The notes under the pieces: model-generated
Databases searched by the model: none
The model's input: only the letters and a program-made list of their open reading frames with translations
Told to the model about the DNA's origin: nothing
Position numbers and translations under genes: made by a program
From: Pontibacterium granulatum
GTDB lineage: Bacteria; Pseudomonadota; Gammaproteobacteria; Pseudomonadales; Balneatricaceae
Assembly (NCBI RefSeq): GCF_029961155.1
Contig: NZ_JASBRH010000002.1
Location: forward strand, 62,001-126,000
Direction: 5' to 3'
DNA: 64,000 nt
In this document: positions 34,680 through 46,100 of the stretch, in pieces
Layout: each line of letters begins with the position of its first letter
Numbering within the stretch: the first letter of the stretch is position 1

Positions 34680-34774
34680 GTGTAGGTTGGTCATCGTGAA
34701 GCGATGCCTAACCAGTTGACGCAGCGTTGTCCCGCAGATGTTGGGCTTTGCGTTGCGAAGGTCGGTCTACAACC
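34680..34774. repeat. Degenerate REP/MITE-like palindromic element
   Basis: The stretch begins gtgtaggttggtcatcgtga and ends gtcggtctacaacc, with inner gaagcgatgcctaacc and gttgggctttgcgttgcg. This resembles the ubiquitous gammaproteobacterial extragenic palindromes built from gtaggttggg...gcgaagcg...cccaacctac. It is decayed, with imperfect arms, and lies in the gap between the GNAT gene and the gatCAB terminator. Confidence 0.45.
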
Positions 34775-34808
34775 TCGTCGCTTTTAGTGTTGCCCTTCGG
34801 TGAACCAA

Positions 34809-34838
34809 AAAAAACCGCAGTCAGGGCTGCGGTTTTCT
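34809..34838 (-). terminator. Terminator of the gatCAB operon
   Basis: A perfect 10-bp stem, aaaaccgcag/ctgcggtttt, with a 6-nt loop is followed on the minus strand by a T run, 18 nt beyond the gatB stop. Confidence 0.92.
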
Positions 34839-34854
34839 GTTTTGTGTCTGTGGC

Positions 34855-36309
34855 TTAGTCGCAGAGTGCGTCCAGCTTTTTCTTCAGGATGCCAGTGACG
34901 GCACCCGGATTGGCCTTGCCGCCGGTCGCTTTCATCACCTGGCCCATAAAGAAGCCGATCATCTTGCCGCGCTTCTCTGGTTCAGCAGACGTGTACTGCT
35001 CAACCTGCTTGGTGCAGTTGGCGATCACTTCGTCGACGGTCTTCTCAATCGCGCCGGTGTCGGTTACCTGCTTAAGGCCTTTGGCTTCGATGATTTCATC
35101 TGCAGTGCCACCCTCGCTCCACATCGCTTCGAACACCTTCTTGGCAATATTGCCGGAGATGGTGTTGTCCTTGATGCGAACCAGCAGGCCGCCCAACTGA
35201 TCAGCGGAAACCGGGCTGTCAGCAATGGTGGTGTCGTTCTGGTTCAGGTGCTTGGACAGCTCGCCCATCACCCAGTTGGCTGCCAGTTTGGAATCCTTGG
35301 CCGTTTTGGCAACGGTTTCGAAGTAGGTGGCCATGTGGTGGTCGCCGGACAGTACCATCGCGTCGTAGTCGCTCAGTGTGTACTCTTCGATGAAGCGGGC
35401 TTTGCGTGCATCCGGCAGCTCCGGCAGATTGTCGCGAATCACGTCGATGTAGTCTTCATCGATCACGATCGGGAGCAGGTCCGGACAAGGGAAGTAACGG
35501 TAGTCGTTGGCTTCCTCTTTGGAGCGCATGGAGCGGGTTTCGTTCTTGTTCGCATCGTACAGGCGGGTTTCCTGTACCACGCGACCGCCGTCTTCGATCA
35601 GGTCGATCTGGCGTTCGATCTCGCCCTTGATCGCTTTCTCGATGAAGCGGAAGGAGTTGATGTTCTTGGTTTCGGTGCGAGTACCGAACTCTTCTTCACC
35701 TTTCAGGCGTACGGAGACGTTGCAGTCACAACGGAAAGAGCCTTCCGCCATGTTGCCGTCGCAGATGCCGAGACTGGTGACGATGGAGTGAATCTTGCGG
35801 ACGTAAGCGACCGCTTCTTCAGCCGAGCGCATATCCGGCTCGGATACGATCTCCAGCAGCGGGGTGCCGGCGCGGTTCAGGTCGATACCGGTCATGCCTG
35901 GGAATTCGTCGTGCAGAGACTTGCCTGCATCTTCTTCCAGGTGTGCACGGGTTACGCCGACGCGCTTGGTGGTACCGTCTTCCAGCGTGATATCCACATG
36001 ACCTTCGCCAACGATCGGGAAGAACAGCTGGCTGGTCTGGTAACCCTTCGGCAGGTCCGGGTAGAAGTAGTTCTTACGGTCAAACACAGAGGTGCGACCG
36101 ATGTTGGCGTCGATAGCCAGACCGAACTTCACCGCCATGCGCAGTGCTTCTTCGTTAAACACCGGCAGGGTGCCCGGCAGAGCCAGATCGACCGCACATG
36201 CCTGGGTGTTGGGTTCGGCACCAAACGCAGTGCTGGCACCGGAAAAGATTTTGGAGTTTGTGGCGAGCTGGGCGTGGATCTCAAGCCCGATTACCGCTTC
36301 CCATTCCAT
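34855..36309 (-). CDS. gatB: Asp-tRNA(Asn)/Glu-tRNA(Gln) amidotransferase subunit B
   Basis: GatB activates misacylated Glu-tRNA(Gln) or Asp-tRNA(Asn) and accepts ammonia from GatA. The 484-residue protein starts [20 protein letters not shown], has the family signature around [14 protein letters not shown]-like [19 protein letters not shown], and ends in a YqeY-like helical tail domain. It follows gatA by 14 nt. Its presence implies an indirect route to Gln- or Asn-tRNA in this organism. Confidence 0.97.
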   Translation of the reverse strand: MEWEAVIGLEIHAQLATNSKIFSGASTAFGAEPNTQACAVDLALPGTLPVFNEEALRMAVKFGLAIDANIGRTSVFDRKNYFYPDLPKGYQTSQLFFPIVGEGHVDITLEDGTTKRVGVTRAHLEEDAGKSLHDEFPGMTGIDLNRAGTPLLEIVSEPDMRSAEEAVAYVRKIHSIVTSLGICDGNMAEGSFRCDCNVSVRLKGEEEFGTRTETKNINSFRFIEKAIKGEIERQIDLIEDGGRVVQETRLYDANKNETRSMRSKEEANDYRYFPCPDLLPIVIDEDYIDVIRDNLPELPDARKARFIEEYTLSDYDAMVLSGDHHMATYFETVAKTAKDSKLAANWVMGELSKHLNQNDTTIADSPVSADQLGGLLVRIKDNTISGNIAKKVFEAMWSEGGTADEIIEAKGLKQVTDTGAIEKTVDEVIANCTKQVEQYTSAEPEKRGKMIGFFMGQVMKATGGKANPGAVTGILKKKLDALCD

Positions 36310-36323
36310 TAGTCGTTAACCTC

Positions 36324-37775
36324 TCAGATGCCTTGTGGTGTTTTCTTGTGCCAGTCGGTTGCCACCTGGAACTGGTGCGCAACGTTCAGCAGTTTCTCTT
36401 CGGCGAAGTAGTTGCCGATGATCTGCAGGCCAACAGGTAGGCCTTCTGTCATGCCGCACGGGATGGAGATGCCGGGCATGCCTGCGAGGTTCAGGGAGAT
36501 AGTGAAAATATCTTCCATGTACATCGCAACCGGATCGGAGGTTTTCTCGCCCAGTTTGAACGCAGGGTGTGGGGTGGTTGGGCCCATGATTACGTCGACG
36601 TCGTTCAGCGCGTTGACATAATCCTGCTTGATCAGGCGACGGATCTGCTGTGCCTTTTTGTAGTAGGCGTCATAGAAACCTTCGGACAGGGCGTATGCGC
36701 CCACCATGATGCGGCGTTTCACCTCGGGGCCGAAACCTTCACCGCGGGAGCGCTTGTACAGGTCTTCCAGATCAACCGGGTTTTCGCAGCGGTAGCCGTA
36801 GCGTACGCCGTCAAAACGGGACAGGTTAGAAGAGGCTTCGGACGGTGCGATGATGTAGTACGCAGGGATCGCCAGCGCGGTGTTTGGCAGGCTTACCTCT
36901 TTAACTGTAGCACCCAGAGCTTCGTATTCCTTGATCGCCGCCTGAACCTGTTGGGCTACAGCCGGGTTCAGGTCGTCCGGGAAGAACTCTTTCGGCAGAC
37001 CAATCTTCAGACCGGTCAGCGGCTTGCTCAGATCAGCAGTGTAATCCGGTACGTCCTTCTGCATGCAGGTGGAATCGTTTGGGTCAAAGCCTGCCATGAC
37101 GTTCAGCATCATTGCCGCGTCTTCAGCGGTGCGTGTCATTGGACCGCCCTGGTCCAGAGAGGAGGCGAATGCGATCATGCCGAAACGTGAAACACGACCG
37201 TAGGTTGGTTTCAGGCCGGTGATGCCACACAGTGCTGCTGGCTGTCGGATAGAGCCGCCCGTGTCGGTACCGGTCGCTGCCGGTGCCAGGTGCGCAGCGA
37301 CTGCTGCTGCAGATCCGCCTGAGGAACCGCCCGGTACGCGGTCTGTGTCCCATGGGTTCTTGGACGGGCCATAGAAACTGGATTCGTTGGAGGAGCCCAT
37401 GGCGAACTCGTCCATGTTGGTTTTGCCCAGCATTACCGCGCCTGCAGTATTGAATTTGTTCACTACGGTGGCGTTGTACGGTGATACAAAGTTGTCCAGC
37501 ATCTTGGAGGCGCAGCTGGTGCGTACGCCTTCGGTGCAGAAGATATCTTTGTGTGCAATCGGCAGGCCGGTGAAGGCGCCTGCATTGCCCGTGGCGCGGG
37601 CTTCGTCTGCGGCTTTAGCCTGTTCCAGTGCCTGTTCGCCGGTCACTGTGATGAAGCTGTTGTATTTGCCATCTTCCGCGGCGATGCGGTCAAGGTAGGC
37701 TTGCGTCAGCTCGACACTGCTGAAATCGCCGTTTTCCAGCCCCTGGGCCAGTTCGGCTAGCGTTTTGTCAAACAT
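36324..37775 (-). CDS. gatA: Asp-tRNA(Asn)/Glu-tRNA(Gln) amidotransferase subunit A
   Basis: GatA is the amidase subunit that releases ammonia from glutamine. The 483-residue protein carries the Ser-cis-Ser-Lys triad as Lys76 (HKDIF), Ser151 (PGGSSGGS) and Ser175 (TGGSIRQPA), each three positions earlier than in S. aureus GatA. It lies between gatC, 80 nt upstream, and gatB. Confidence 0.97.
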   Translation of the reverse strand: MFDKTLAELAQGLENGDFSSVELTQAYLDRIAAEDGKYNSFITVTGEQALEQAKAADEARATGNAGAFTGLPIAHKDIFCTEGVRTSCASKMLDNFVSPYNATVVNKFNTAGAVMLGKTNMDEFAMGSSNESSFYGPSKNPWDTDRVPGGSSGGSAAAVAAHLAPAATGTDTGGSIRQPAALCGITGLKPTYGRVSRFGMIAFASSLDQGGPMTRTAEDAAMMLNVMAGFDPNDSTCMQKDVPDYTADLSKPLTGLKIGLPKEFFPDDLNPAVAQQVQAAIKEYEALGATVKEVSLPNTALAIPAYYIIAPSEASSNLSRFDGVRYGYRCENPVDLEDLYKRSRGEGFGPEVKRRIMVGAYALSEGFYDAYYKKAQQIRRLIKQDYVNALNDVDVIMGPTTPHPAFKLGEKTSDPVAMYMEDIFTISLNLAGMPGISIPCGMTEGLPVGLQIIGNYFAEEKLLNVAHQFQVATDWHKKTPQGI

Positions 37776-37855
37776 GAGAATCTGAGTCCTTCGATATTCC
37801 GATAAGGTGCAAGAAGAGGTTCGCTGTCGTGAAGCGGTAATGCTTATTCGATAAC

Positions 37856-38143
37856 TTATTCGATCACTTTAGGAACCTGGAACAGACCGTTTTCTACTGC
37901 AGGTGCGACGGACTGCAGCTTGTCGCGGTTGTTCTCTTCGGTAACGACGTCTGCGCGCAGGCGTTGGACGGCATCCAGAGCATTGGCCATCGGCTCAACG
38001 TTGCTGGTATCCACAGCCTGCATCTGGTCGACCAGATCCAGAATGCTAGACAGGTTTTTGGTGTATTCCGGGATGTCCTGCTCATCAATCTGCAGGCGTG
38101 CCAGATGGGCAATTTTTTCCACATCAGAGCGGTCTAGAGCCAT
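37856..38143 (-). CDS. gatC: Asp-tRNA(Asn)/Glu-tRNA(Gln) amidotransferase subunit C
   Basis: The 95-residue GatC stabilises GatA and GatB as a belt around the complex. It starts [20 protein letters not shown] and ends [12 protein letters not shown], both typical. The open frame continues 30 codons upstream without family resemblance, so ATG 38143 is used. First gene of gatCAB, divergent from mreB. Confidence 0.95.
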   Translation of the reverse strand: MALDRSDVEKIAHLARLQIDEQDIPEYTKNLSSILDLVDQMQAVDTSNVEPMANALDAVQRLRADVVTEENNRDKLQSVAPAVENGLFQVPKVIE

Positions 38144-39543
<1,400 letters not shown>

Positions 39544-39613
39544 TCCGTGCATTGTGATGATGTTACACGCTGTGGGCACCTGGTAACCGAACAACGGAGT
39601 TGGGGGGTGTCCC

Positions 39614-40489
39614 ATTAATCCTATCTTTCGAAGCGGGTCCTCCCGCTTCTTCATGATTGTCCTTCTGCTGTCCTTTATCCTGATTGCCGCCGATGTAACC
39701 TGGAATGGCATGCGGCAGGGGCGTGCCTATATCGCACTGATCCTGACGCCGGTGCAGTGGCTGGTGGATCTGCCCGCAGAGGTAGCCGATGAGGTGTCCG
39801 ACGTGGTGGTGGACCGCGGCCTGTTGATGAAGGAGAACGCGCGTCTCAAAGCAGATGCGTTGTTGCTGGAACAGAAAGGCCAACAGCTGGCGAGCCTGAC
39901 CGAAGAGAACAAACGTTTGCGCGCACTGTTGAGCGGTCGCCAGCGTATTCCGGACGAAGTAACCCTGGTTGAGCTGATCGGCGTGAACCCCGATCCGTTC
40001 CAACATCAGGTGATTATCGATCAGGGAAGTGAAGACGGTATCTATCTGGGGCAACCTGTACTAGATGCCGGCGGCGTAATGGGGCAGGTGGTGGAGATGT
40101 CACACTACACCAGCCGGGTCATGCTGATTACCGATACCCGTCATGCGATTCCGGTTGAGTTGAACCGGACAGGCTTCCGCGCCATTGCGCTGGGTAAAGG
40201 CGAGCCCGACGAGCTCGAACTGCAGCATGTATCTGATACCACCGATATTCAGGTGGGTGACCTGCTGGTGACTTCCGGTTTGGGAGGGCGTTTCCCACGC
40301 GGTTATCCGGTTGCGGTGGTAACCGAGGTAATCCACGATCCGGGCCAGACCTTCTCCAAGGTGCGGGCGAAACCATCTGCGCGTCTGGATAAGAGCCGAC
40401 ACCTGTTGCTTGTGGATCGGGCTGAACCGATCGAGCCGGCTGATCTGGATGCATCCGCTGATCCGATCATTACGGAGAGTGGCGAGTGA
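39614..40489 (+). CDS. mreC: Rod-shape determining protein MreC, probable ATT start
   Basis: MreC is a bitopic inner-membrane scaffold of the elongasome: one transmembrane helix, a coiled coil (about 65-105) and a periplasmic beta-barrel domain. The first ATG (39653) falls inside the conserved N-terminus. In frame upstream, codons from 39614 read (ATT)-NPIFRSGSSRFF, which lines up with the MKPIFSRGPS start of E. coli MreC. ATT sits exactly at the initiator position, and no ATG, GTG, TTG or CTG lies between the upstream in-frame stop (39584) and 39653. ggag and a g-run precede the ATT. The product would be 291 residues; a start at 39653 would trim 13. Confidence 0.85.
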   Translation: MNPIFRSGSSRFFMIVLLLSFILIAADVTWNGMRQGRAYIALILTPVQWLVDLPAEVADEVSDVVVDRGLLMKENARLKADALLLEQKGQQLASLTEENKRLRALLSGRQRIPDEVTLVELIGVNPDPFQHQVIIDQGSEDGIYLGQPVLDAGGVMGQVVEMSHYTSRVMLITDTRHAIPVELNRTGFRAIALGKGEPDELELQHVSDTTDIQVGDLLVTSGLGGRFPRGYPVAVVTEVIHDPGQTFSKVRAKPSARLDKSRHLLLVDRAEPIEPADLDASADPIITESGE

Positions 40490-40974
40490 GCGCACAAAAG
40501 CAGGGCGGTGGCCTGATCATCTTCGCCACCTTCCTGTGTGGCATTGTACTGAGTCAGATGCCGCTACCGGACTTTGTCGGTTGGGCGCGCCCGGAATGGG
40601 TGGCGATGATCCTGATCTACTGGGTGATGGCACTGCCGCATTCGGTTGGGGTCGGTTCCGGGTTTGTAGCTGGTTTAGTCCTGGATGTGATCCGTGGCAG
40701 TGTGCTGGGCGCCAATGCTCTGGCGCTGGCGATCGTGGCCTACTTTGCGTCGATTCTCTATCGCCGGATGCGTGTGTTTCCGATCTGGCAGCAGTCGTTA
40801 CTGGTGATGGTCATCGTCGGCATTCACCAACTGATCCTGCATTGGGTGCAGATGGTGGTTGGATTTACCGGTGACAGCCTGCTGTTTTTGTTACCTTCTC
40901 TGGTCAGTGCGGTCTTCTGGCCATTTATATTCCTCTTTTTACGCCGGATAAGGCGAACTTTTTATGTCTCCTGA
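40486..40974 (+). CDS. mreD: Rod-shape determining protein MreD
   Basis: The 162-residue inner-membrane protein has five to six hydrophobic helices and is the usual third member of mreBCD. It starts at GTG in the overlap GTGA with the mreC stop, so it is translationally coupled. It overlaps the following maf gene by 11 nt. MreD helps link MreC and the RodA/PBP2 synthase. Confidence 0.94.
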   Translation: MSAQKQGGGLIIFATFLCGIVLSQMPLPDFVGWARPEWVAMILIYWVMALPHSVGVGSGFVAGLVLDVIRGSVLGANALALAIVAYFASILYRRMRVFPIWQQSLLVMVIVGIHQLILHWVQMVVGFTGDSLLFLLPSLVSAVFWPFIFLFLRRIRRTFYVS

Positions 40975-41581
40975 CACTCATAGAGACTCGTGTGCTGAAC
41001 ATAGAATCGGGCTGGTGCTTGCGTCTGCATCGCCCCGGCGCCGTGAGCTGCTGCAGCAGATCGGTGTTCGGTTCAGCGTGATGCCGGTGGATATCTGTGA
41101 AGACGTTCATCCTGGAGAAAATCCTGCGGCTTATGTCGCGCGATTGGCCAAAGAAAAAGCGGAAGCGGGACTGGCGCACAGCGATGCGGCGGCGGTCCTG
41201 GGATCCGATACCTCGGTGGTGATGTCTGGACAGATCCTCGGTAAACCGGTGGATGCGGACGATGCGGAACGGATGTTGATGTCTCTGTCGGGCAGCAACC
41301 ACGAGGTTATGACTGGTGTTGCACTGGCAACAGCACAGGAAACACAGGTGTGTGTTGTTACCACTGTTGTACACTTTAAAGAGTTAAGCCCTGAAACCTG
41401 CCGTGCATACTGGCAGAGTGGTGAGCCGCACGACAAAGCGGGCGCCTACGGTATTCAGGGACTGGGTGCTGTATTTGTTGACCGCATTGAGGGCAGTTAC
41501 TCCTCTGTGGTTGGATTACCGCTGGCCGAGACGGCCGAGATGCTCATAAAGGCGGGAATCCCGATCTGGCAACCGGAATAA
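40964..41581 (+). CDS. Maf-family nucleotide pyrophosphatase (YhdE type)
   Basis: The 205-residue protein has the Maf motif [16 protein letters not shown] at about residues 20-35 and the conserved LGSDT and GKP segments. Maf proteins hydrolyse non-canonical or canonical NTPs to monophosphates; the YhdE subgroup acts on dTTP, UTP and their modified forms. Its start overlaps mreD by 11 nt. The order mreD-maf-rng is standard for the YhdE paralogue. Confidence 0.92.
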   Translation: MSPDTHRDSCAEHRIGLVLASASPRRRELLQQIGVRFSVMPVDICEDVHPGENPAAYVARLAKEKAEAGLAHSDAAAVLGSDTSVVMSGQILGKPVDADDAERMLMSLSGSNHEVMTGVALATAQETQVCVVTTVVHFKELSPETCRAYWQSGEPHDKAGAYGIQGLGAVFVDRIEGSYSSVVGLPLAETAEMLIKAGIPIWQPE

Positions 41582-41606
41582 GTTGCATCTGCGCCAAGGA
41601 GCAAAC

Positions 41607-43094
41607 ATGGGCGAAGAGATTCTGATCAATTTTACTCCGATGGAAACCCGCGTAGCCGTGATCGAAAACGGCATGCCTCAGGAGGTTTACATCGAGCGAG
41701 TCCGTCGTCGCGGAATCGTTGGCAACATCTATCAGGGCAAGGTGGTACGTGTACTGCCTGGCATGCAGGCGGCATTCGTCGAGATCGGCCTGGAGCGTGC
41801 TGCATTTATTCATGTAGAAGATGTACTGCCACAAACTGCAACCGCGGAAGAAAAAAGCAATGCTTCTATCGCGCACCAGCTGCGTGAGGGGCAATCCCTG
41901 CTGGTTCAGGTGACCAAGGACCCAATCGGTACCAAGGGCGCACGGCTAACCACCCACCTCTCGATCCCTTCCCGTTACCTGGTATACATGCCGGGCAATG
42001 ATCATATCGGTGTCTCTCAGCGAATTGAAGATGTAGAGGAGCGTGATCGCCTGCGCAGCATCATCAATGAACTGCTGGATGAGCTGAGTGAAGGCGAAGA
42101 GGGCGGCAAGTCGAAAAAGGGCGGCTTCATCCTGCGTACAGTGGCTGAGGGGGCTTCGGAGGAAGAGTTACGTGAGGATATCAAGTTCCTGCGTCGTCTT
42201 TGGGGTAAGATCCAGCGCAACTTGAAGGGCGCAAAGGCCCCGTCGGTGATCTACGAGGATCTGCCGCTGAACATGCGTACCCTGCGTGATATGGCGCATA
42301 CCGGCCTGGAGCGCATTCGTATCGATTCCCGCGAAACCTACCAGAAGGCCACGGAGTTTGTGCAGTCGCTGGTACCGGAGATTGCCGAGAAGCTGGAGTA
42401 CTATCCGGGTGAGCGCCCGATCTTCGACCTCTTCAATGTGGAAGAGGAGTTGCAGCGTGCGTTGGGGCGCAAAGTGGAGCTGAAATCCGGTGGTTACCTG
42501 ATCTTCGACCAAACCGAAGCGATGACCACGGTAGACGTGAATACCGGTGCCTTTGTCGGGCACCGCAATCTGGAAGAGACTATCTTTAAGACGAACCTGG
42601 AGGCCGCAACGGCTATCGGTCGTCAGTTGAGGCTGCGTAACCTGGGCGGGATCATCATTATCGACTTTATCGATATGGAAGATCCGGATCACCAACGCCA
42701 GGTACTGCGGACCCTGGAGCGGGTGCTGGAGAAAGATCATGCCAAGTGCAAGGTGACCGGCGTCTCTGATCTGGGCCTGGTCGAAATGACCCGCAAACGC
42801 ACCCGTGAAAGCCTGGAACATGTGCTCTGTGAAACCTGCGAGCAGTGCCAGGGCCGGGGCTCTATCAAAACGGCGGAAACGGTTTGCTACGAGATTTTTC
42901 GTGAGATACTGCGTCAGCACCGCGCCTATGATACCGACTCCTATCTGGTGTTGGCGGCTCAGAATGTGGTGGAGTACATGGTTGATGATGCGTCCGACCA
43001 TGTTGCCGAGTTGGAAGATTTTATCGGTAAGACAATCCGTTTCCAGGTGGAAACCATGTATAGCGCAGAGCAGTACGACGTAGTGCTGCGATAG
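41607..43094 (+). CDS. rng: Ribonuclease G
   Basis: RNase G is the single-domain relative of RNase E that matures the 16S rRNA 5' end and cuts some mRNAs. The 495-residue protein has the N-terminal S1 domain (GIVGNIYQGKVVRVLPGMQAAF region), metal-binding aspartates in DVNTGAF and DFIDM, and the Zn-link cysteines CETCEQC. ATG 41607 has aagga just upstream. It follows maf and is followed after 10 nt by yhdP. Confidence 0.96.
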   Translation: MGEEILINFTPMETRVAVIENGMPQEVYIERVRRRGIVGNIYQGKVVRVLPGMQAAFVEIGLERAAFIHVEDVLPQTATAEEKSNASIAHQLREGQSLLVQVTKDPIGTKGARLTTHLSIPSRYLVYMPGNDHIGVSQRIEDVEERDRLRSIINELLDELSEGEEGGKSKKGGFILRTVAEGASEEELREDIKFLRRLWGKIQRNLKGAKAPSVIYEDLPLNMRTLRDMAHTGLERIRIDSRETYQKATEFVQSLVPEIAEKLEYYPGERPIFDLFNVEEELQRALGRKVELKSGGYLIFDQTEAMTTVDVNTGAFVGHRNLEETIFKTNLEAATAIGRQLRLRNLGGIIIIDFIDMEDPDHQRQVLRTLERVLEKDHAKCKVTGVSDLGLVEMTRKRTRESLEHVLCETCEQCQGRGSIKTAETVCYEIFREILRQHRAYDTDSYLVLAAQNVVEYMVDDASDHVAELEDFIGKTIRFQVETMYSAEQYDVVLR

Positions 43095-43104
43095 CAGGTA
43101 GGCA

Positions 43105-46100
43105 ATGATCGCCCATACAAAACGTTTGATCTGGCTGTGCTACTGGGTTGCAGTGGCATTGCTGGGGCTGGCCGCATTGCTGGTTGTTATCCTGCGACTG
43201 GCATACCCTCAGCTGCCTGCCTATCAGCAGACCATTGAAACCCGTCTTTCTGAGGTCGTGGGTGCTGAGGTATCGTTTGGGCAGATACGTACCTACTGGC
43301 GTGGTCAGAATCCGGTGTTGGAGCTGGACGCTGTCCGTGTCGAGGGTGATACCGCTGTGCGTGTGGATAAGGCGGTTGTTGCGTTGGACCTGCCCCGTTC
43401 GCTTGCCTACCAGCAGTTGGTGTTCACCCAACTGGAGTTGGAGCAGCCCGATATCCGTATCCGAGCAGGCTTGCCGGCACCCGCTCAGGAAGCGGTAAGC
43501 GATCCCGTCTCTCGTCCATTTGATCCTGAACACGCCAAAGGTGCGGCGCTGTTGAAGTTGCTGCTGCGTCAGGAGCGGATATCCATAAACAACGCCTCGC
43601 TTGACCTGCAGCTGGGTGACTTGCCGGCGATACAGTTTGATTCCCTCTCCGCCAACTTACGCTCATCTGGTGAAATGCATCAGTTGAAGCTCGACGGTGC
43701 GTTCGTGAACGGTGAGCAGCGGGTTCCTGTTCGTTTTACCGCAGAAGTAAAAGGAAGTGTCCGCAGCCAGCCGCTGAACTTTTATTTCGATCTTCCCGAG
43801 ATTTCCCAGGATGTGATCAATCCCTGGCTGGCGTATGCCAAGCTGGAACCTTTGGAAACACTGGATGCCCACCTGCGTCTGTGGGGTGCCTATCAGCGTC
43901 GGGCACTGAACTACCTGTATCTGGATACCGAGATTGCTTCTTTGAAAGCGGCTGCGCAGACGCTGTCCGATGTGGATCTGAACCTGACATTGCAGCAGGC
44001 AGAGAGTGGGTATCAGGGGCAGTTGAGCGGTGAACTGACTGCCAATGAGAAGCCCTATCAGCTACCGCTTCTGGCTGCGACCTGGGAGGAAGGTCTGGGC
44101 TTGATGCCGGACCGCTTTTCAATGGATGCACTCGACCTGCAGAAGTTGATGAGCTGGCTGGACGGTCAGCCGTTTCTACCCTACATGGCGCAACGCGCGG
44201 TGACCATGCTGAAGCCACAGGGATATGTCGAGAACCTGCAGGTACGCTGGCAGGCCCCGGAATGGAAGGCGTTTGTCGCCAACGCGGACCTGATCAACGT
44301 CTCCGTTTCGCCATGGGGGGGCGCGCCGGGGCTCAGGTACATTACCGGGCGGTTACGGCATGATGTATCGGGCGGCTCAATCGATCTGGATAACAACCGG
44401 TTTGCGATGTCCTTCCCTGACCTGAAGATGCCGGAGTGGCAGTACAGCTTCGCCCGTGGTCACGTGAACTGGGCTCTAACCGATACTGCAGTGGAAGTCG
44501 GCTCTGGCTTGCTGCAGCTAAAAAACAAAGATGTCACCGCATCGGGACGTTTCTATTTCCGCATGCCGTACGACAAGGACGGGCAGACCGACCTCACATT
44601 GCTGATTGGCGTGCGCGATAGCTTGGGAACCGCCTTTAGAGAGTATATTCCGCCCAAAGAAGTGGGATTGCAGACCCACAAGTGGTTGATGGAGGCGATC
44701 CAGGGCGGAACTGTACGCAGTGGGGGCTTTATGTTGAATGCCAATACTCGCGCACGTTTACCGGATTATCAGAAACCTCTAGTGCAGTTGTTTCTGAACG
44801 TTGATGGCTTGCAGTTTGGCTTTGATCAGGAATGGCCAAGTGTGACTTCGGGGCAGGGACACTTCCTATACCGCGATTTCGGTTTCCTGGCGGAAGCCAA
44901 AGGTAAGTTTTTCGACTCGACGGTTAAGGAAGCTTGGGTCTACAGCGCACCGGGCGCGACTCGGCTACAGATCCTGGGCAATGCGAGCGGCGACGCCAGC
45001 GATATTCGCCGTACACTGATGGAGACGCCAATCCGCTCCGAAGTGGGTGAGGAGCTGCCACGCTGGGAGTGGTCGGCGAATGCGGACACTGCCCTTGATG
45101 TTGATATTGCGTTGGACCGCTCTCGTAAGCCTCGAGTTGTGGCATCAACCCGGCTTGAAAATGGGCGCTTTGTCTCGGTTGAAGATCGCCTGTCGTTTGA
45201 GAACCTGGCAGGGGACTTGAGCTTTTCCACCGCGAAAGGCTTACAGAGTGACAAGCTGGCTGGCACCCTGTTTGGCCAGCCCGTGAGTGCAACGATCAAG
45301 TCTGAGCCCGATGAGAAGTCTGGACAGGTGACAAAGGTAGCCCTCACGGGCAAGGCCAATATGCGTCAGATTGAGCAATGGCTGAATCAGCCGTATTTGG
45401 CGGTTGCGGAAGGGATAACCGATTACACGGCAGATCTGGAGTTGTGTACGGCCAGCCCGTTCTGTAGCTTCCTGAAAATACGTTCTAACCTGCAGGGCGT
45501 AACTGTAGTGGCACCGGCACCGCTGGGTAAGGAGGCAGATCAGAAACGTCATTTCGACATGATGTATGCCTTGGGAGACCCCAGACGACAGAAACTTTGG
45601 TTGAACTATAACGGTGATCTGCGCGCTGTGTTCCAGCTGGCGCAAGATAAAGTTGAATCGGGTCGGGTGGTGATTGGAGGCAAAGAAGCCAAATTGCCGG
45701 TGAATCCAGGATTATGGATTGAAGGGCAGCTTGCACAACTTGATGTGGCAGAGCTTCGTGCCTTCCTGAATAAAGCGGGATTTGTTCAAACAGACCTGCA
45801 AGCCGATTTAGTGCAGGATGCACCCGATATCGCAGGTGATTTCTCGCTGCAGGATATTCGCATGCAGATCGGAGAGCTGACGTCAGGTGGCTTGGCGTTG
45901 GACAACCTTTCTAGTGAGATCCGGAAGGTAAAAGATGGCTGGCGCATCAGTGGGGAAAACCCAATGCTTAAAGGTGTGTTATTTCTGCCTGACGATAAGA
46001 AGCGGATTGCCAGTCTCAACCTGGATTACCTGAATATTCAAAAGGGGCAGTTCGACACCGAGGGTGAAAAGGCTGAAAGCTCCGGCTCGGAGGCGCAAGG

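Noticed and set aside
35248-36312. 354-codon frame antisense to gatB
   Set aside because: Shadow of gatB; gatB has full family motifs.
39653-40489. mreC starting at the first ATG
   Set aside because: It would begin inside the conserved MreC N-terminus; the upstream NPIFRSG codons align with other MreC proteins.
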